From the NCBI GenBank assembly GCA_020740775.1, contig JAHEWK010000005.1, positions 1,488,001-1,552,000 on the forward strand: DNA of 64,000 nucleotides. The letters run 5' to 3'. The position numbers and the translations under genes are program-made. Below, piece after piece: positions 24,005-34,217 of the stretch (its first letter is position 1; each line of letters opens with the position of its first letter). The stretch comes from Ilyonectria destructans (taxonomy: Eukaryota > Ascomycota > Sordariomycetes > Hypocreales > Nectriaceae). Below the pieces are notes generated by a model, which saw nothing but the letters and a program-made list of their open reading frames with translations, was not told where the DNA came from and did no database searches.

Positions 24005-25413
24005 ATGGCATCGGGTACCCCGCCAAAGCCCCCAGCTCTCGAGGTGCTGGACCTCTCGTCTGCCACGCCCGCCTTCACCAAGCCCACCAAGCGCATCCAC
24101 GAGGGCCCCGACGTCGCGCGCTTCCTCACCAGCCTTGCCTATCGTGATATCGGCACCTTCATCCTCCAGCTTAACCTCGCCCTCTGCCCCCGCAACCAAG
24201 CCAGCTCACCCCTCCCCCGCACCTTTCCCCTCACAACCAAGCCGCCAGCTGTGCCCCTGCCCGCATCCATCCTGACCCTGCAGTCTCTTCTGGCCAAGAT
24301 CGACTCCTTCATCGGCGAAGCTCCTCCGGATCCTGGCCCTCGCCGCTTTGGCAATGTGAGCTATCGGAAGTGGTATGCTCTCCTTGAGGAGCGCCTGAAT
24401 GAGATTCTGAGCGACGGTCCCCTAGGCGAGACCGTGCAGCTTGGCGGGGGCACCGCTAAGGAAGAGGTGTCTAGCTATCTCTTGGGCGGATTTGGAAGTG
24501 TGCAACGACTAGACTATGGAACGGGACACGAGCTCAGCTTCGTAGCCTTCTTGGGGTGTCTATGGAAGCTAGGATATTTCATGGACGGGAACCAGGGTGG
24601 TGAGATCGAGCGACAGATCGTTCTTCAGGTCATCGAGCCGTAAGTCAGGACTCAACGTCCAGGGTTGTCAACACAGCTAACCATTACAGATACCTGCGGG
24701 TTGTGAGAAAACTCATCCTGACTTACACCCTGGAACCCGCCGGCTCTCACGGAGTCTGGGGTCTGGACGACCACGCTTTCATGCCCTACATATTCGGCTC
24801 CGCACAGTTCACCCGTCCTATCAACGACAACGACTCAATGCCCACAGAGGGGTCCGTCAAGGGCGCCCCCAAGCCCAGCGACGTCACCAAAGCGCTCATC
24901 GTAGAGGACTACCGCCAGACCAACATGTACTTCGCGGCCATCGGCTTCATCAACGACGTCAAGACAGGTCCCTTTTGGGAGCACAGCCCCATCCTATTCG
25001 ACATCTCGGGCATCCGGGACGGCTGGGGCAAGATCAACAAGGGCATGATCAAGATGTTCAACGCCGAGGTATTGTCCAAGTTCCCCGTCGTCCAACACTT
25101 CCCCTTTGGCTCGCTATTCTCCTGGGACACCGACCCGCACGCTGCGACACCGACCCAGAGCGTCCACATGGTCAACCAGCCCACCGTTGCAGCTATGGCT
25201 CCCCCACCGCCGTCGGGGGTTGGGACTGCGGCGCCGTGGGCTCAGGCGACGAGGATGCCAGCGCCGCCAGGCCCTGGAATTCCGTACTCAAGGGTCCCGC
25301 CTCCGGCCCCAAGTACCGGATCGCTTGCATCGCGGCCAGTTCAGGGGAACTCAGCAGACCCCGGATCAACCAGCGCGCAGATTACCATGACCAAAGCTCC
25401 ATGGGCAAGGTAG
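24005..25413 (+). CDS. rrd1: PTPA, phosphotyrosyl phosphatase / PP2A activator (Rrd1-like)
   Basis: Peptidyl-prolyl isomerase-type chaperone that activates protein phosphatase 2A catalytic subunits in cytosol and nucleus; the yeast paralogues are Rrd1 and Rrd2. Two exons, 24005-24639 and 24690-25413, are joined by a 50-nt intron (GTAAGT...TTACAG) in phase 2, rebuilding ...[15 protein letters not shown]; total 452 residues. PTPA landmarks seen: [14 protein letters not shown] near the N-terminus, [50 protein letters not shown], and [13 protein letters not shown] with [15 protein letters not shown]. The last 90 residues are a Pro/Ser/Ala-rich tail ending TKAPWAR. That tail and the length point to Rrd1 rather than Rrd2, but the paralogue call is tentative. 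Confidence 0.93.
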
Positions 25414-25981
25414 CCGCCTTAGATGGAATCATGGACTATAGAAGATATACCTACGAAATGAAGGACCTTACATCACTTCCACCCAGCAGACAGAGATCAG
25501 CCAATAGATCAGCCAACCGCTAAACCGTTCGGGAGGTCTTCTAAGTCTTGGCAAATCTTGTAAGAGCTGAACCCGAATCGCCTGTAGAGCCGGAATTTGC
25601 TCACGCCGAGAGCTACAGTCACTGTGTACAGTACATCACGTGCGCGGTCGGCTTACATCGCTTGTGGTGAGTGATGTGACGATAGTGGAGAGTATAGAGA
25701 GCATGGTGCATTAGACAAAAAGGCAGGGTATAGACTTCAAAGCACATAGCAACACTCCTCTCTCCAGGGTATCCAGCCAACTAGCACAAAAAGGAAAATC
25801 AGACCGCAGCAGGTCTGTAGCAACAATAAAAGCAACAAATAGCATCCGTCCACCCCCCATCGCATCCACAATTACTCGGACGCGCGCATGCTAGCCCTTC
25901 ATTCAACATCCCCACGACATCAACATGTATACTTGAGTGAGCTTGCAGGTTGGCACGGATAGGAGCAACACTGAGGAGCGT
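25414..25981. other. Convergent spacer after the PP2A activator
   Basis: 568 bp of untranslated 3' flank for two convergent genes. No other feature seen. Confidence 0.5.
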
Positions 25982-26759
25982 TTAAGCAGTGGCAGTAGGA
26001 GCCGGGACAGCAGCGGGAACGGGAGCAGGAGGAGCAGACTCCTCCTTCTTCTCCTCGGGGGCCTCAGTGACAACGGCCGGGGTGGTGGTAACGGGAGGAG
26101 GGGCCGGCGTCTCGGTAACGGTGGCCGTGGCCACAGCGGGGACCGCAGCCGGAACAGGCTCCGGCTTGGCGGTCTCGGTAGGGACAACGGCCTCGGTGAG
26201 AGGAGCGGCGTCAACCTTGGCAGGCTCGGTAGGAGGAACAACTAAATCGACGTGTTAGCCAAATTCGACTCTGCGGGAGTGGGATATTGTAGCCAACGTA
26301 CCAGGAGTAACCTCCTCAGTCTTGGCAGCTTCCGACACAACAGGAGCCTCAGGCTTGACCTCGGGCGTAGTCTCCTCCTTCGCGGGATCAGAGACAGGGG
26401 GGACAGGCTCAGCTGGAACATTGTGGTTAGAGCAGTCCATCTAGGAAGATATCCGCATCTGGCAGTAATTCGGGCGGAACATACTGGCAGGGGCCGGGGG
26501 AGCAGGCTCAGTGCTGGTGGGCTCAGTGGCCGGGACAGTGGTCTCGACAGGCTTGTCAGCCGGAGCAGTCTCGGCGGGAGCCGTCTTCTTCTTGAAGGCG
26601 GCCTTGAACTTGGCCTTCAAGTTGTCGAGGGCGTGGAGAGCTGGCGCATCATGTCAGCAACGAGGAGGCATGGAGCGTTTGAGAGAAGGGATGGGTCGTT
26701 GAGCAGTGTATCGGGCGCAAGTCGAGTGACGGAGGGGGGCACTCACGGATGCCGGGCAT
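25982..26759 (-). CDS. Small Pro/Ala/Val/Thr-rich protein, four exons
   Basis: Exons 26759-26747, 26640-26485, 26412-26302 and 26241-25982 splice to 179 residues. All introns have GT-AG ends and the phases agree. The first exon is only 13 nt (MPGI plus one base). The product starts MPGIPLHALDNLKAKFKAAF, a short basic amphipathic helix followed by several Lys, then continues as a low-complexity Pro/Ala/Glu/Thr/Val tail with no predicted fold. Short proteins with this kind of basic helix and disordered acidic tail occur across filamentous ascomycetes; I know of no assigned function. Membrane-surface or stress-related roles would be guesses. Single long frames across this locus fail because each exon changes frame. 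Confidence 0.75.
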
Positions 26760-28554
26760 TTTGACGGATAGTGAGTCTGACGGAGAATTCGTGGATGTCT
26801 AAAGATGGTTGTTTGTTAGCTTGAATGGTTCTTGGCCTTAGAAGCTTGTTTATTTGTGCCCACTTCTGTGAGTGGACACGGGAAGATAAGCTTCTGGACG
26901 ATAGCGCGGGGGAGAGATCAAACGTCTGCCAGGCGCTGCTGAGGTTGACGTACCGAAGAATACTTGAGGAAATGGGAGATGTTTGGGAGGTCCAGCTGCC
27001 AGTCACTTATGGTGTTGAAGGAGGAAGAAGTAGAAGAGGAGGTCCGATGGGGGAGGTCTAGATGGCAGAGAGGGGGAAGGGGAGATGAGATGATTGGGGG
27101 AGAGGCACGTAGGCGTTCGAGGCGGAGCTTTTCCCGTTTTCCCTGTCCTGGCGGGAGGTACCTGAGGCTTCAAGGCACGGAGATGGCGACGAAGACGGCC
27201 TGCCGGGCCTGGGTCTGGGAGAATCCGGGACAAGAGGTGAAACCTGGGTCGGATCAGCCAAGCGCGCGTGCCTGTGTCTCACTGTCATACTGTCATCCAT
27301 TGTGTCTTGTCAGCAAATCCCAGCGAACCGCAGCGACTCAACCACCAGCAAGTGAGACTCGGCAGCCGCTGAACAACATGCAAGTCCCTCCAAAGTCGAG
27401 ACCGAGACCGCACCAGGGGTCCACCGCGGGCCCTGCAGCGGGGCGGGACCGGCCTCCACCTCTATAATTATAGTAGGCGACAGTCCCTGTTTGTTGGCGG
27501 TTGGCGCCCTCCTAGCCCCTCCAGGAGGTACTTGCAGTGGCCCCCCCTGGGAGATTGGGATAGTGCCTGGAAGCTTCAGAAACGCCGGTAATCTCGCTGC
27601 GAGTCCAGCGTGTTGCGTTGCATGCCGGATGGTGATGAGTGGACGTGACGTGACGTAGCAATCTGCTAGCGAACCGAGGATGCAGTGTGTATGATAAATA
27701 CGGTATGATGCAAATGTATCTGATGGATACGTGATTCATTATTAAGGGGAAGCCAGCCGAAACGAGGCTGTCGTGGAGAGCAGCGGTCGATGAAGGGACC
27801 CTGTGGTGACCGACTTGAGGCCGTAATTTCACACTACCTGCGAGTAATTCCATCCGTGGTTGCAGCGGGACGAGGTACCCCCATTCCGTCATCTCAGACA
27901 TGCATCTCTGCCAAGTACTGTACTTGGTACTTATCAGTGCTCCATGATGGGTGCGTGCGAAGTACCTACCACGCCTTGCGAGCCCACGCCATAGACAAAA
28001 TGAAATACGAAGCCCTCAATCGCTGTCCAGTTATCATTTCATCGAGATGGCGGGCTGACCCACTCCCTCCCTCATTCACTGTCCACTGTTCCCACTCCCG
28101 CAAGTAGCAAGGAGTGGCACCCGTCCATGTCATCCCGGGCTCTGTTTGATGAGGATGTTGCAAAGAGATAACGTTCAGATGCTCCGTCACAGTCTGCGCA
28201 AGACACGACCCCTGCTGCTACATGATGCTACTGCACAATACCGTGCCGATTCTTGTTTCCTGCGTCAGGCTTCCCCTCCTCCACCCCTTCGCAGCCAGGG
28301 TCGGATGTCGCAGAATAAGGGTGTCCAGACCGTCTCCCGAATTGGCCTATCAGTTCAGCTCCACCCGTTAAGCTTTCCAGTGCTCCTTGGGATCTGGTTA
28401 GTGCCATCCCGCCCCCACGATGAATGTCACCTGTGTGCATGGCCGCCCACCGCAGAGCCAGTGCACCAAGGAAGAGTTGCGATACAGGTGCCCTCAACCA
28501 GATATCTATAATTGACCCGTCAGAGAAGACCAGGCACGTGCGAAAGCCTGGGTA
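26760..28554. other. 1.8 kb gene-free interval
   Basis: No convincing gene. Frames of 75-167 codons exist on both strands but are mutually overlapping and have no good start plus splice pattern. The left part is probably promoter of the small Pro/Ala-rich gene, the right part 3' flank of the hydrolase-fold gene. Confidence 0.5.
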
Positions 28555-29876
28555 TTATTCTATCACTCCAGCATCTATCCTGTCATCCTGAATTCTGTCC
28601 GCTAGCCAGTCTTGAATCGCTTCCTCTCCCACCTTGTTCAGCTCTAATGTTTCTCCTTCATCCCCAACTTCCAACGCTTGTACTCTGCGCTCTGTCTCAT
28701 CATCCCAGCTAGCAACTTCATCGTCCCATTTACTACGCTCTTTGAGCTCGACCTTTTCGATGCTTCGCCTCATCAGCTCGACCAACTCAAGAGCTTGACT
28801 CTCCATGGTGTTCCCTCGGCCCGTTGATACCTTTCGTCGTCCTTGCTTGGCTGACGGAGCCACAGTTGGTGAGTCGTACAAAAGCAAAGATTCCGGAATC
28901 TTGAGCGTCGACGCGCGCGGCGGGAACATCAGGTGAGACTTGCGGGGCACCTTGGGCTCTTGCAGGGCAGAGTCTGGGTTGACCAAGGCTTCGAGCGCTG
29001 CGGCTTCCTCGCCCGAGATGGAGTACGACTCCGGTATCAGAATCCCGGGGTTGTGAAAGAATGTGCTCGGGCTCACAAACGGATCAAACATGTCCTCGGG
29101 GGACCTGAATAAATCCGGCAGCAGCTCCTGAAGGCGATGAAGATGCGTGCCTTCAAGCGGTGTTGGGCGTGCTGCCGGGTTCTTGGCTCGCTTGGATGGC
29201 CGGTTAATCGGGTGGTCTGGAAGAAACATGGTCCAGTTGTAAATGGCATTGTAGGAGATGAAGCCTCGAACAGCAAATCGCTTGTGGGGATGCGTCTCCG
29301 TCAAAGAGAGGGAGGTGGCTAGGCTTCCGCCTATGTGAGAGCCGTAGACATAAATGTCCCGTCGCTTCTGACCTTCCGGCGCCAGATTCTGCACAAGCCA
29401 AGAATAGGCGAAGCAGGTGTCGTGGATGGGCATCGGCCACTGCGAGGCCAGATCCGAATCACCACTTACAGAAGCTGGGGCAACAGGGGAGGTCCATCGA
29501 TAGTTGATGCTGGCAACTGGCTTCCCCCGGAGAAACTCGGGTAACGGGGCAGGAAGCCCGTCAGCTTGGGGGAAGGGAGGGAGGTAGATGAAGAATGGTG
29601 AGCATGGGGGATGTTTTTCTATGTTGAGGAGACTGCAATGGTAGTTAGCCTAAGTGTGCTCATGAGGTTGATTGATATGGAAGGGATTCCTTACTCGATG
29701 GTGACACTTCCAGCTGAGCCGCATTGTACCTCAACGCGATCATGGTTCTGAGTGCTGAATGGACGCCGTGGCCTGAGGGTGAATGGAGTTGTAAAGAGGT
29801 GGCAGCCACGGAGTGTTGGAGTACGAGGGCATCCTCGCATGCTGCTGTTACTGCATAAGTGACACGAAGACAACAC
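28555..29876 (-). CDS. Alpha/beta-hydrolase-fold protein with altered nucleophile elbow
   Basis: Two exons, 29876-29695 and 29632-28555, are joined by a 62-nt intron (GTAAGG...ATTGCAG), rebuilding ...GSAGSVTIDLLNIEKHPPC; total 419 residues. The hydrolase fold is suggested by FFIYLPPFPQ, KPVASINYRW, PIHDTCFAYSWLVQNL and DIYVYGSHIGGSLATSLSLTE. The elbow reads G-S-H-I-G-G, so His stands where the catalytic Ser of G-x-S-x-G normally sits. The protein may therefore be non-catalytic or use another residue. The N-terminus is Arg/Ser/Thr-rich and nearly free of acidic residues (TLRGCHLFTTPFTLRPRRPF), consistent with a mitochondrial presequence. A downstream ATG at residue 13 could be the true start. 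The C-terminal 110 residues are charged helix. Confidence 0.8.
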
Positions 29877-30148
29877 ACCTGCAGCGATGAAGACGCGGCT
29901 GGGGGTCCGAGAACGGACACGAAACTAGCAACGACTGATACCAACAGAGCTTATTTGTGTTGGTTTAACCTAATACCAAATCGGAGTGATGAGGTGGCTA
30001 GATCTGGCACGTGTTGAAGAAGGCTTCGTGTGGTCGCGTCATGGGTGAAATTAGCAGCGACACAATTGTTCCCGAGTTGTTTTGTGGACCGGGCACAAAA
30101 TGAGCAGATACATGTGCATAATTATGAACAACTCTTTCATCTATCAAA

Positions 30149-30254
30149 GGCGGGTTGGTGGAGTGGTCTAACACGTGCGACTCAAGACATACTTGGTCCT
30201 GAAAAAGGATTTCGCATCTCGCAAGAGGCGAGGGTTCGAATCCCTCATCCGTCA
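30149..30254 (+). tRNA. tRNA-Leu(CAA), intron-containing, copy 1
   Basis: Acceptor stem GGCGGGT pairs with ATCCGTC, with discriminator A. The D-arm region GTGGAGTGGTCTAACAC is typical of leucine tRNA. The anticodon stem TGCGA/TCGCA encloses a CTCAAG loop with anticodon CAA, interrupted just after the anticodon by an intron of about 24 nt. A long variable arm (CTCGCAAGAGGCGAG region) and the T arm GAGGGTTCGAATCCCTC follow. The position and length of the intron match the intron of nuclear tRNA-Leu(CAA) in yeast. Confidence 0.95.
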
Positions 30255-30349
30255 GAGACTGTTTCTTTTTTTGATTCTTTTTGATACTTCGTTCGCTGGG
30301 CTATTCGCGTCTACAATACCTCCGATGCTTGCGAATTAATAGCATCAGA

Positions 30350-30457
30350 GGCGGGTTGGTGGAGTGGTCTAACACGTGCGACTCAAGAGTATATCTTGGT
30401 CTTGAAAAAGGATTTCGCATCTCGCAAGAGGCGAGGGTTCGAATCCCTCATCCGTCA
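30350..30457 (+). tRNA. tRNA-Leu(CAA), intron-containing, copy 2
   Basis: The mature sequence appears identical to that of the copy 201 bp upstream (same acceptor, anticodon, variable and T arms). The intron differs by several bases and is two nucleotides longer. Flanks outside the gene are unrelated, so the duplication is old or covered the gene only. A T-rich stretch about 10 bp after the 3' end (TGTTTCTCTTTTTGG) could serve as RNA polymerase III terminator. Confidence 0.95.
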
Positions 30458-31258
30458 AATCTTAATGTTTCTCTTTTTGGCAACTCACTTTTTGATGGCT
30501 GGCGCCCCTGTGACTGTAGAATGCATATACTTTAGGTTCCCGGGATTTTACTAAGTGGAGGCGGACATGAGGACATATATTTATGTCATTTTCTCAACAC
30601 TGACACTCTCAGAGTCCCTCGAGTACAAAAGCAGCCCGGCTTCGGGGAGGCGGATTGGTTTCGTCGCTGAGCTAGGTGCCTTGTCTCAGTTAGTTACGCT
30701 GGCAGGAATCACTCGTTCGCTGAGATCCAGTGCGTGCACCGTTCAGTGGACCCAGCTTGGCTGCCTTTGGGTGAAGCACGGGGTACATCCATCGTCCGGG
30801 TGCGCACTGACCAGGTACATCCAGAATTTTATGCACAACACCGCCACACAGTGCCGAAAGGCCAAAGCGACAGTACGTGGCAACGCCCTGTTAGCGGCCG
30901 GGAGGTGCTGTAATCCAACTAATGCCGCTACCGTCTAACGTTGTTTGCATCCCAATTGGACAACGACGTCATCGGTGCATCGAATCTGGGGGCGTTCCAC
31001 TGACGCTTGCATTCCCGCCTCCCCGTGCCAAGTCTTCGCCGACGAGCGCCGATCAACTTTGCCAAGATTCCATCTTGCATCTACGCTCCATTCTTTGGAA
31101 CCCCCCGTCTGTCCTTTGTCCGCTACGACACCAGGCCGGTTGTGAACCAGTCTTCCTATTCTCACTATTTTGGCTTCACAACCTCAATTCTTCCTCTCCA
31201 TTGGCTGGCGCCTCTTCGCCACATCACGCCCCGGGCACTCGGAGCTTGTGGTTCCACC

Positions 31259-33770
31259 ATGGACGACGGCGGGCTGGGTGATATCGTCGAAAGCGACGCC
31301 GATGTCGTCGAGAACTGTGCCACGCGCGAGAAGAAGTTTACCAACGACGATGCTCATCTCGAGCCCACGTAAGTTGACACTCGAAGATTCCTGTGGCGTC
31401 GTATCCTCGTCATTTCGACTAGTCTAACTTTGGTGATATCTTGCTCAGACGCTGGTGGTTCGCCTCATCGGCGTTCCCCATGATCGCAGGCACTCTCGGC
31501 CCTGTAGCCTCAGCATTCAGTATCTGCGCATTAGTCCGGCCTTGGCGACAACATTACCCCCCCGGGACGGATGTCCAGGATGCCATTTTCGTCGCCGACC
31601 CGCCATGGTATGTATCATGCATCCTTGTCTAATACTTGCTATGAATTCGTGCCATCATGATAAAGCAACATCATCGTTAATAAGCACCTCTCTAGGCTGA
31701 CCATCGTCAATGCCATCCAGCTTGTCGTCGCCCTGGTCTCAAACGTGTTCTTGCTCCTCAACATGGCAAGACGAGTTCGCTTCAGCATCGCTCAACCCAT
31801 TACCATCATAGGATGGTACTGACCCCCATGCCTGTTACAGTCCTATTTCATACTAAACTTGTACTAGGTATATTTCATCCATATGTCTCATCATCCTCCT
31901 TTCCACCGCAGCTGGGCCTCTCCTCGAAGGCCTCAAGTTTCCGCAAGATGAACTCATCTGGTCGCAGGCTTTCTGGTACGGTATCTGGGCCGCCATACTC
32001 TATTTCCTCGACGCCTCTCTCATGGTTGTCACCTTCTGCGGCGCTGTGACTGGCCACTACGACAAGGACTTCATGCTTACTCGCAGCCAACGCACTCTCA
32101 TGCTGCAGACCATCATGTTCCTCGTATATCTTCTCCTCGGCGCCCTGGTATTCTCCAATATCGAGGGCTGGAATTACCTCGATGCCGTCTATTGGGCTGA
32201 CGTAACCCTGTTCACTGTTGGTTTCGGTGACATCACCCCGTCAACGAATCTTGGACGAGCCCTCATGATGCCGTATGCCCTCGTCGGTGTTATCAGTCTC
32301 GGTTTGGTCATTGGTTCCATTCGGAGCCTTGTACTTGATCGTGGAAAGCGTCGCCTTGACGCCCGTATGGAAGAGAAGAAGCGCCGTAAAATGGTCCGGA
32401 CCATGACTCGGCACGGCGACGACGACCTTCTTGAGCCCATTCGTGCAGATTCAGGCCTCTCTCAAGGTCCTCGGTCAGAAAAGCTGCCGGCCACTGAGTT
32501 TGAACGGCGCAAGGCTGAGTTTGCGTTGATGCGCCAGATCCAGGCTCAGTCGTCGTCTCGCAGGAGATGGATGGCCATGGCAATCTCCACCGGGTCGTGG
32601 CTCATTCTGTGGCTCGTAGGTGCCTTGATCTTCGTCAAGAGCGAGAAGCCCTACCAGAACTGGACATACTTCACAGGCTTTTACTTTTGCTTCGTGGCTC
32701 TCACCACCATCGGATATGGAGACATCACTCCGGCATCGAATGCGGGCAAATCCTTCTTCGTCTTCTGGTCTCTTCTCGCGTTGCCCACCATGACGGTTCT
32801 CATCTCCAATGCCGGCGACACCGTGATCAAGTTCATCCGAGACGGCACTCTGCGACTAGGAAACGTCACCATTCTCCCTGGCGAAGAGGACTTTTTCAAC
32901 AACGTGAAGCACATTGTGCAGAAGCTTACATGCGGCAAGGTCTTCCCAACCCATGTTATGCCAGAACCCAAACCTTTGGATTCCTTGGATTCCGAGACCG
33001 GCGTAAAACACCCCTTTTCTCAACCGATGACAAAATCCGAGCGGCACAATACCCAGGACGACGCGAGGGGTCGCGCCCGTCACTCCGACGTCGAGCAAGA
33101 AGCTGCAATGCACCAGCGGCCAGAGCATGAGCGTACCCTATCAAGTTTCACCGCCAAGGTCCGGCGATCGCTCTCACGCCTCCGTGATCCCCTGGACGAT
33201 TTGCCCGTAGGCACTGACTTCCACTTCCTCCTCGTATCTGAGATACAGGTTATCACAGGCCACCTCAAAGAACACAAGCCCCACCGATATACCTTCGACC
33301 AGTGGGCATGGTACCTCAAGCTCATCGGTGAGGATGAGCGCAGTGCTGAGACGCATGGCAAGGCCAGGCCCAAGGAAAGGCATAAACATCGCCGTAAAGG
33401 CCGCCATGACGACAATAGCGACAGCAATGGCAACGATCACGAGCACGAGCACGAACACAATCACGAGCACGAGCACGACCACGTCCAGCAAGATAGCGAA
33501 TACGAGGGAGCGACATGGTCTTGGGTCGGGAATCGCAGCCCGTTGATGGGTAGCCAGGAAGAGAGCGAGTGGATTCTCGACAGACTCACAGACCGACTGC
33601 GTGAATCTTTATCGATGGAGAGGAGGCGACAGCTGAGGATGCATGGCAGTGGCCACGCAGATGCCCATCACTCTCAGCCGCATCCGCCCCAGGCTCATCA
33701 CCATTGGGACACACAACACCACCAGTCCAACAGCGCGCATCACGATGAGAACACAAAGAAGGATTCATGA
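31259..33770 (+). CDS. tok1: TOK1-type outward-rectifying two-pore-domain potassium channel
   Basis: Plasma-membrane K+ channel of the fungal eight-segment, two-pore family, which sets membrane potential. Exons 31259-31368, 31449-31607, 31696-31815 and 31868-33770 join in consistent phase for 763 residues. Order: short acidic N-terminus; four hydrophobic segments (from FASSAFPMIAGTLGP to AFWYGIWAAILYFLD); segment 5; first selectivity filter TVGFGD at 246-251; segment 6; charged linker; segment 7; second filter TIGYGD at 410-415; segment 8. The cytosolic tail of about 310 residues includes a run of alternating His/Glu near 660-680 and a His/Pro/Gln-rich end. Both filters and flanking helices are intact, so it should be functional. 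Introns fall only in the N-terminal half. Confidence 0.95.
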
Positions 33771-34217
33771 CACCCCGTGATTTACCAGTTATTCAATCAA
33801 GACTCTAGGACGAAACTCCAGCACGAGCTTGGATCTATGTATATTTAGTTAATGTCATTTGGGACATATATGAAGGCCAGGATAGGATAAATGCGCGTCG
33901 GCGTTCAATCTGGAAATTACATAGAGCGGATGATTTACGACTTCACATAAGTATCAAGGAGAGACAAAGAAGTGAAGGTATTCTGCCGCACCACGGCAGT
34001 TACCAATAGGTATCATCAATTCGTTAAACGTTGAGTGACATGTACAGCCAAGTAGATGGCACTGATCCATACCTATCTACTCCATTTTGAACATGCTCTC
34101 CTCCTTTGTCGTGATTAAATCATTACATATATATTGACAGTTGATGGGGGCCATTCTTTGGCCATGGGGGTTCTGTGTTGCTCCCTCTGTGTAAACACTC
34201 CTCGCGCGGTATCGCGA
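33771..34217. other. Convergent spacer after TOK1
   Basis: 447 bp, A/T-rich 3' flanks of two convergent genes; no other feature. Confidence 0.5.

Larger units (their letters stand above)
29877..31258. other. Intergenic interval carrying two tRNA genes
   Basis: Apart from the two tRNA-Leu genes at 30149-30457, I see nothing gene-like. The right part is the TOK1 promoter and leader; an ATTGG (reverse CCAAT) motif occurs near 31,199, about 60 bp before the ATG. Confidence 0.5.

Noticed and set aside
29461..29495. Possible 30-nt intron in the hydrolase-fold gene (GTAAGT...CGCAG)
   Set aside because: Too short for a fungal spliceosomal intron and lacks a branch site; the frame is open through it.
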